A stretch of 32,624 bases of DNA from a bacterium (lineage in GTDB: Bacteria > Bacillota_I > Bacilli_A > Izemoplasmatales > Izemoplasmataceae), in contig JAGYML010000010.1 in NCBI GenBank assembly GCA_018400615.1, positions 1 through 32,624 on the forward strand, given 5' to 3'. Both the position numbers and the translations under genes were made by a program. The number at the start of each line of letters is the position of its first letter. Positions within the stretch are counted from its first letter, which is position 1. This document shows, piece after piece, positions 32,003 to 32,624 of this stretch. The notes under the pieces were generated by a model, which was given only the letters and a program-made list of their open reading frames with translations, was not told the DNA's origin and ran no database searches.

Positions 32003-32566
32003 ATGTACAGTTATATTAAAGGCACCATCACAGAAATCGAACCTGGAAAGGTTACCCTTGAGACCTATGGAATTGGGTACCATATCATAGTTCCCAATCC
32101 CTTTAAATTCAAGGTCGACGAATCCGTAAAACTTTATATCTATCAGCACGTACGCGAAGATGCCTTGACCCTCTTTGGGTTTGGGAATCTCAAGGAAAAG
32201 CGTCTGTTCGATGAGCTTCTAAGCGTCAAGGGCATCGGCCCTAAAAGTGCGCTTGCCGTCCTTGCAAGTGCGGAAACCGATGAAATCATCCGTGCCATTG
32301 AGATGGGCGATACGAAATACCTTAACAAGTTTCCAGGCATCGGCCCCAAAGCCAGTCAGCAAATCGTTCTTGATCTCAAAGGCAAGATCAAAAGCGACAC
32401 CTTGAACATTAAAAGTCAAAGGCGACTGGACGAAGTCAAAGACGCCCTTCGTGCACTTGGGTACAAGAACAAGGAAATTGATCGGGCAACTAAAAACCTT
32501 GATCCGAAAAAGGATACGTCCTTGCTTATCAAGGATGCACTTAAAACCATGGCCAAAAAAAAATGA
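32003..32566 (+). CDS. ruvA: Holliday junction branch-migration protein RuvA
   Basis: Binds Holliday junctions and loads the RuvB motor for branch migration. The 187 residues have the N-terminal OB domain (MYSYIKGTITEIEPGKV), two helix-hairpin-helix motifs (VKGIGPKSA and FPGIGPKAS, about 72-125) and a C-terminal RuvB-binding helical domain. AAAGGAG lies 10 bases before the ATG. It sits behind the mgtE pair. ruvB usually follows ruvA directly, but here a terminator starts at the ruvA stop and the window ends 58 bp later without a ruvB start. The stop codon TGA is part of the terminator stem. Confidence 0.96.
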   Translation: MYSYIKGTITEIEPGKVTLETYGIGYHIIVPNPFKFKVDESVKLYIYQHVREDALTLFGFGNLKEKRLFDELLSVKGIGPKSALAVLASAETDEIIRAIEMGDTKYLNKFPGIGPKASQQIVLDLKGKIKSDTLNIKSQRRLDEVKDALRALGYKNKEIDRATKNLDPKKDTSLLIKDALKTMAKKK

Positions 32567-32587
32567 TCCCACGGGATCATTTTTTTA
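32563..32587 (+). terminator. Intrinsic terminator at the end of ruvA
   Basis: ATGATCC (32563-32569), loop CACG, GGATCAT (32574-32580), T residues to 32587, extended by an A-run/T-run pair. The left arm contains the ruvA stop codon. Confidence 0.9.
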
Positions 32588-32624
32588 TTGGATTTGTTTA
32601 TTTTGTGTAAAAACTAACCATCGA

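Noticed and set aside
1-32624. CRISPR array, insertion sequence, prophage or tRNA/rRNA genes
   Set aside because: No regular repeats, transposase or phage genes, or tRNA-like folds were seen on reading the intergenic spaces.

Overview
The window reads as a chromosomal segment of a low-GC Gram-positive (Firmicutes/Mollicutes-type) bacterium using the standard genetic code. UGA is a stop in many genes (M16 peptidase, thyA, dfrA, plsC, recU, radC, ruvA) and UGG encodes Trp, so UGA=Trp mollicutes such as Mycoplasma or Spiroplasma are excluded. Several features are Firmicutes-type: a T-box before valS, an L21 leader before rplU, RNase J, RecU, and HPr with a regulatory-serine motif. The order lon-engB-valS-folC-radC-rplU-rpmA-obg-ruvA matches a well-known Bacillus subtilis region, but the cell-wall, shape, division and sporulation genes that lie between these genes in Bacillus are absent. 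By inference this fits a reduced, possibly wall-less lineage that kept the standard code (Acholeplasma/Izemoplasma-like). I cannot name the species.

Layout. 1-987: the 3' part of a YmfH-like M16 peptidase, then a two-TM DUF3137-like protein. 2110-6051: a DNA-precursor block with a short SSB, thyA-dfrA-plsC (overlapping starts and stops) and pyrimidine-nucleoside phosphorylase. 6105-7228: a small VOC-like protein, then a TPP riboswitch controlling the thiamine transporter subunit ThiT. 7358-10001: a two-gene glycogen unit, glgA-glgC. 10016-10600: recU, the only minus-strand gene. 10742-12904: RNase J and an abutting Nudix hydrolase. 13010-15435: trigger factor, a HAD phosphatase and HPr. 15610-18612: Lon and the ribosome-assembly GTPase EngB. 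18640-25942: a T-box, then valS-folC-phospholipase D-mutY and, after a short gap, radC. 25971-26785: the L21 leader, rplU and rpmA. 26872-29161: a GNAT/P-loop kinase fusion and obg. 29214-32566: two tandem mgtE paralogues and ruvA, closed by a terminator.

How it works together. Most genes are housekeeping: nucleotide and folate metabolism, DNA repair and recombination (RecU, MutY, RadC, RuvA), protein quality control (Tig, Lon), ribosome assembly (EngB, Obg, L21, L27) and Mg2+ uptake. Regulation is largely by RNA elements (TPP, T-box, L21 leader) and clear intrinsic terminators, several with UUCG loops. I see no mobile element, prophage, CRISPR array, tRNA or rRNA gene, and no gene-free gap over 300 bp. 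The most unusual items are L27 with an atypical N-terminal extension and no Prp protease gene beside it, the acetyltransferase/kinase fusion before obg, the tandem mgtE pair without room for an M-box, promoters that overlap terminators, and a probable Shine-Dalgarno-sequestering hairpin before radC.
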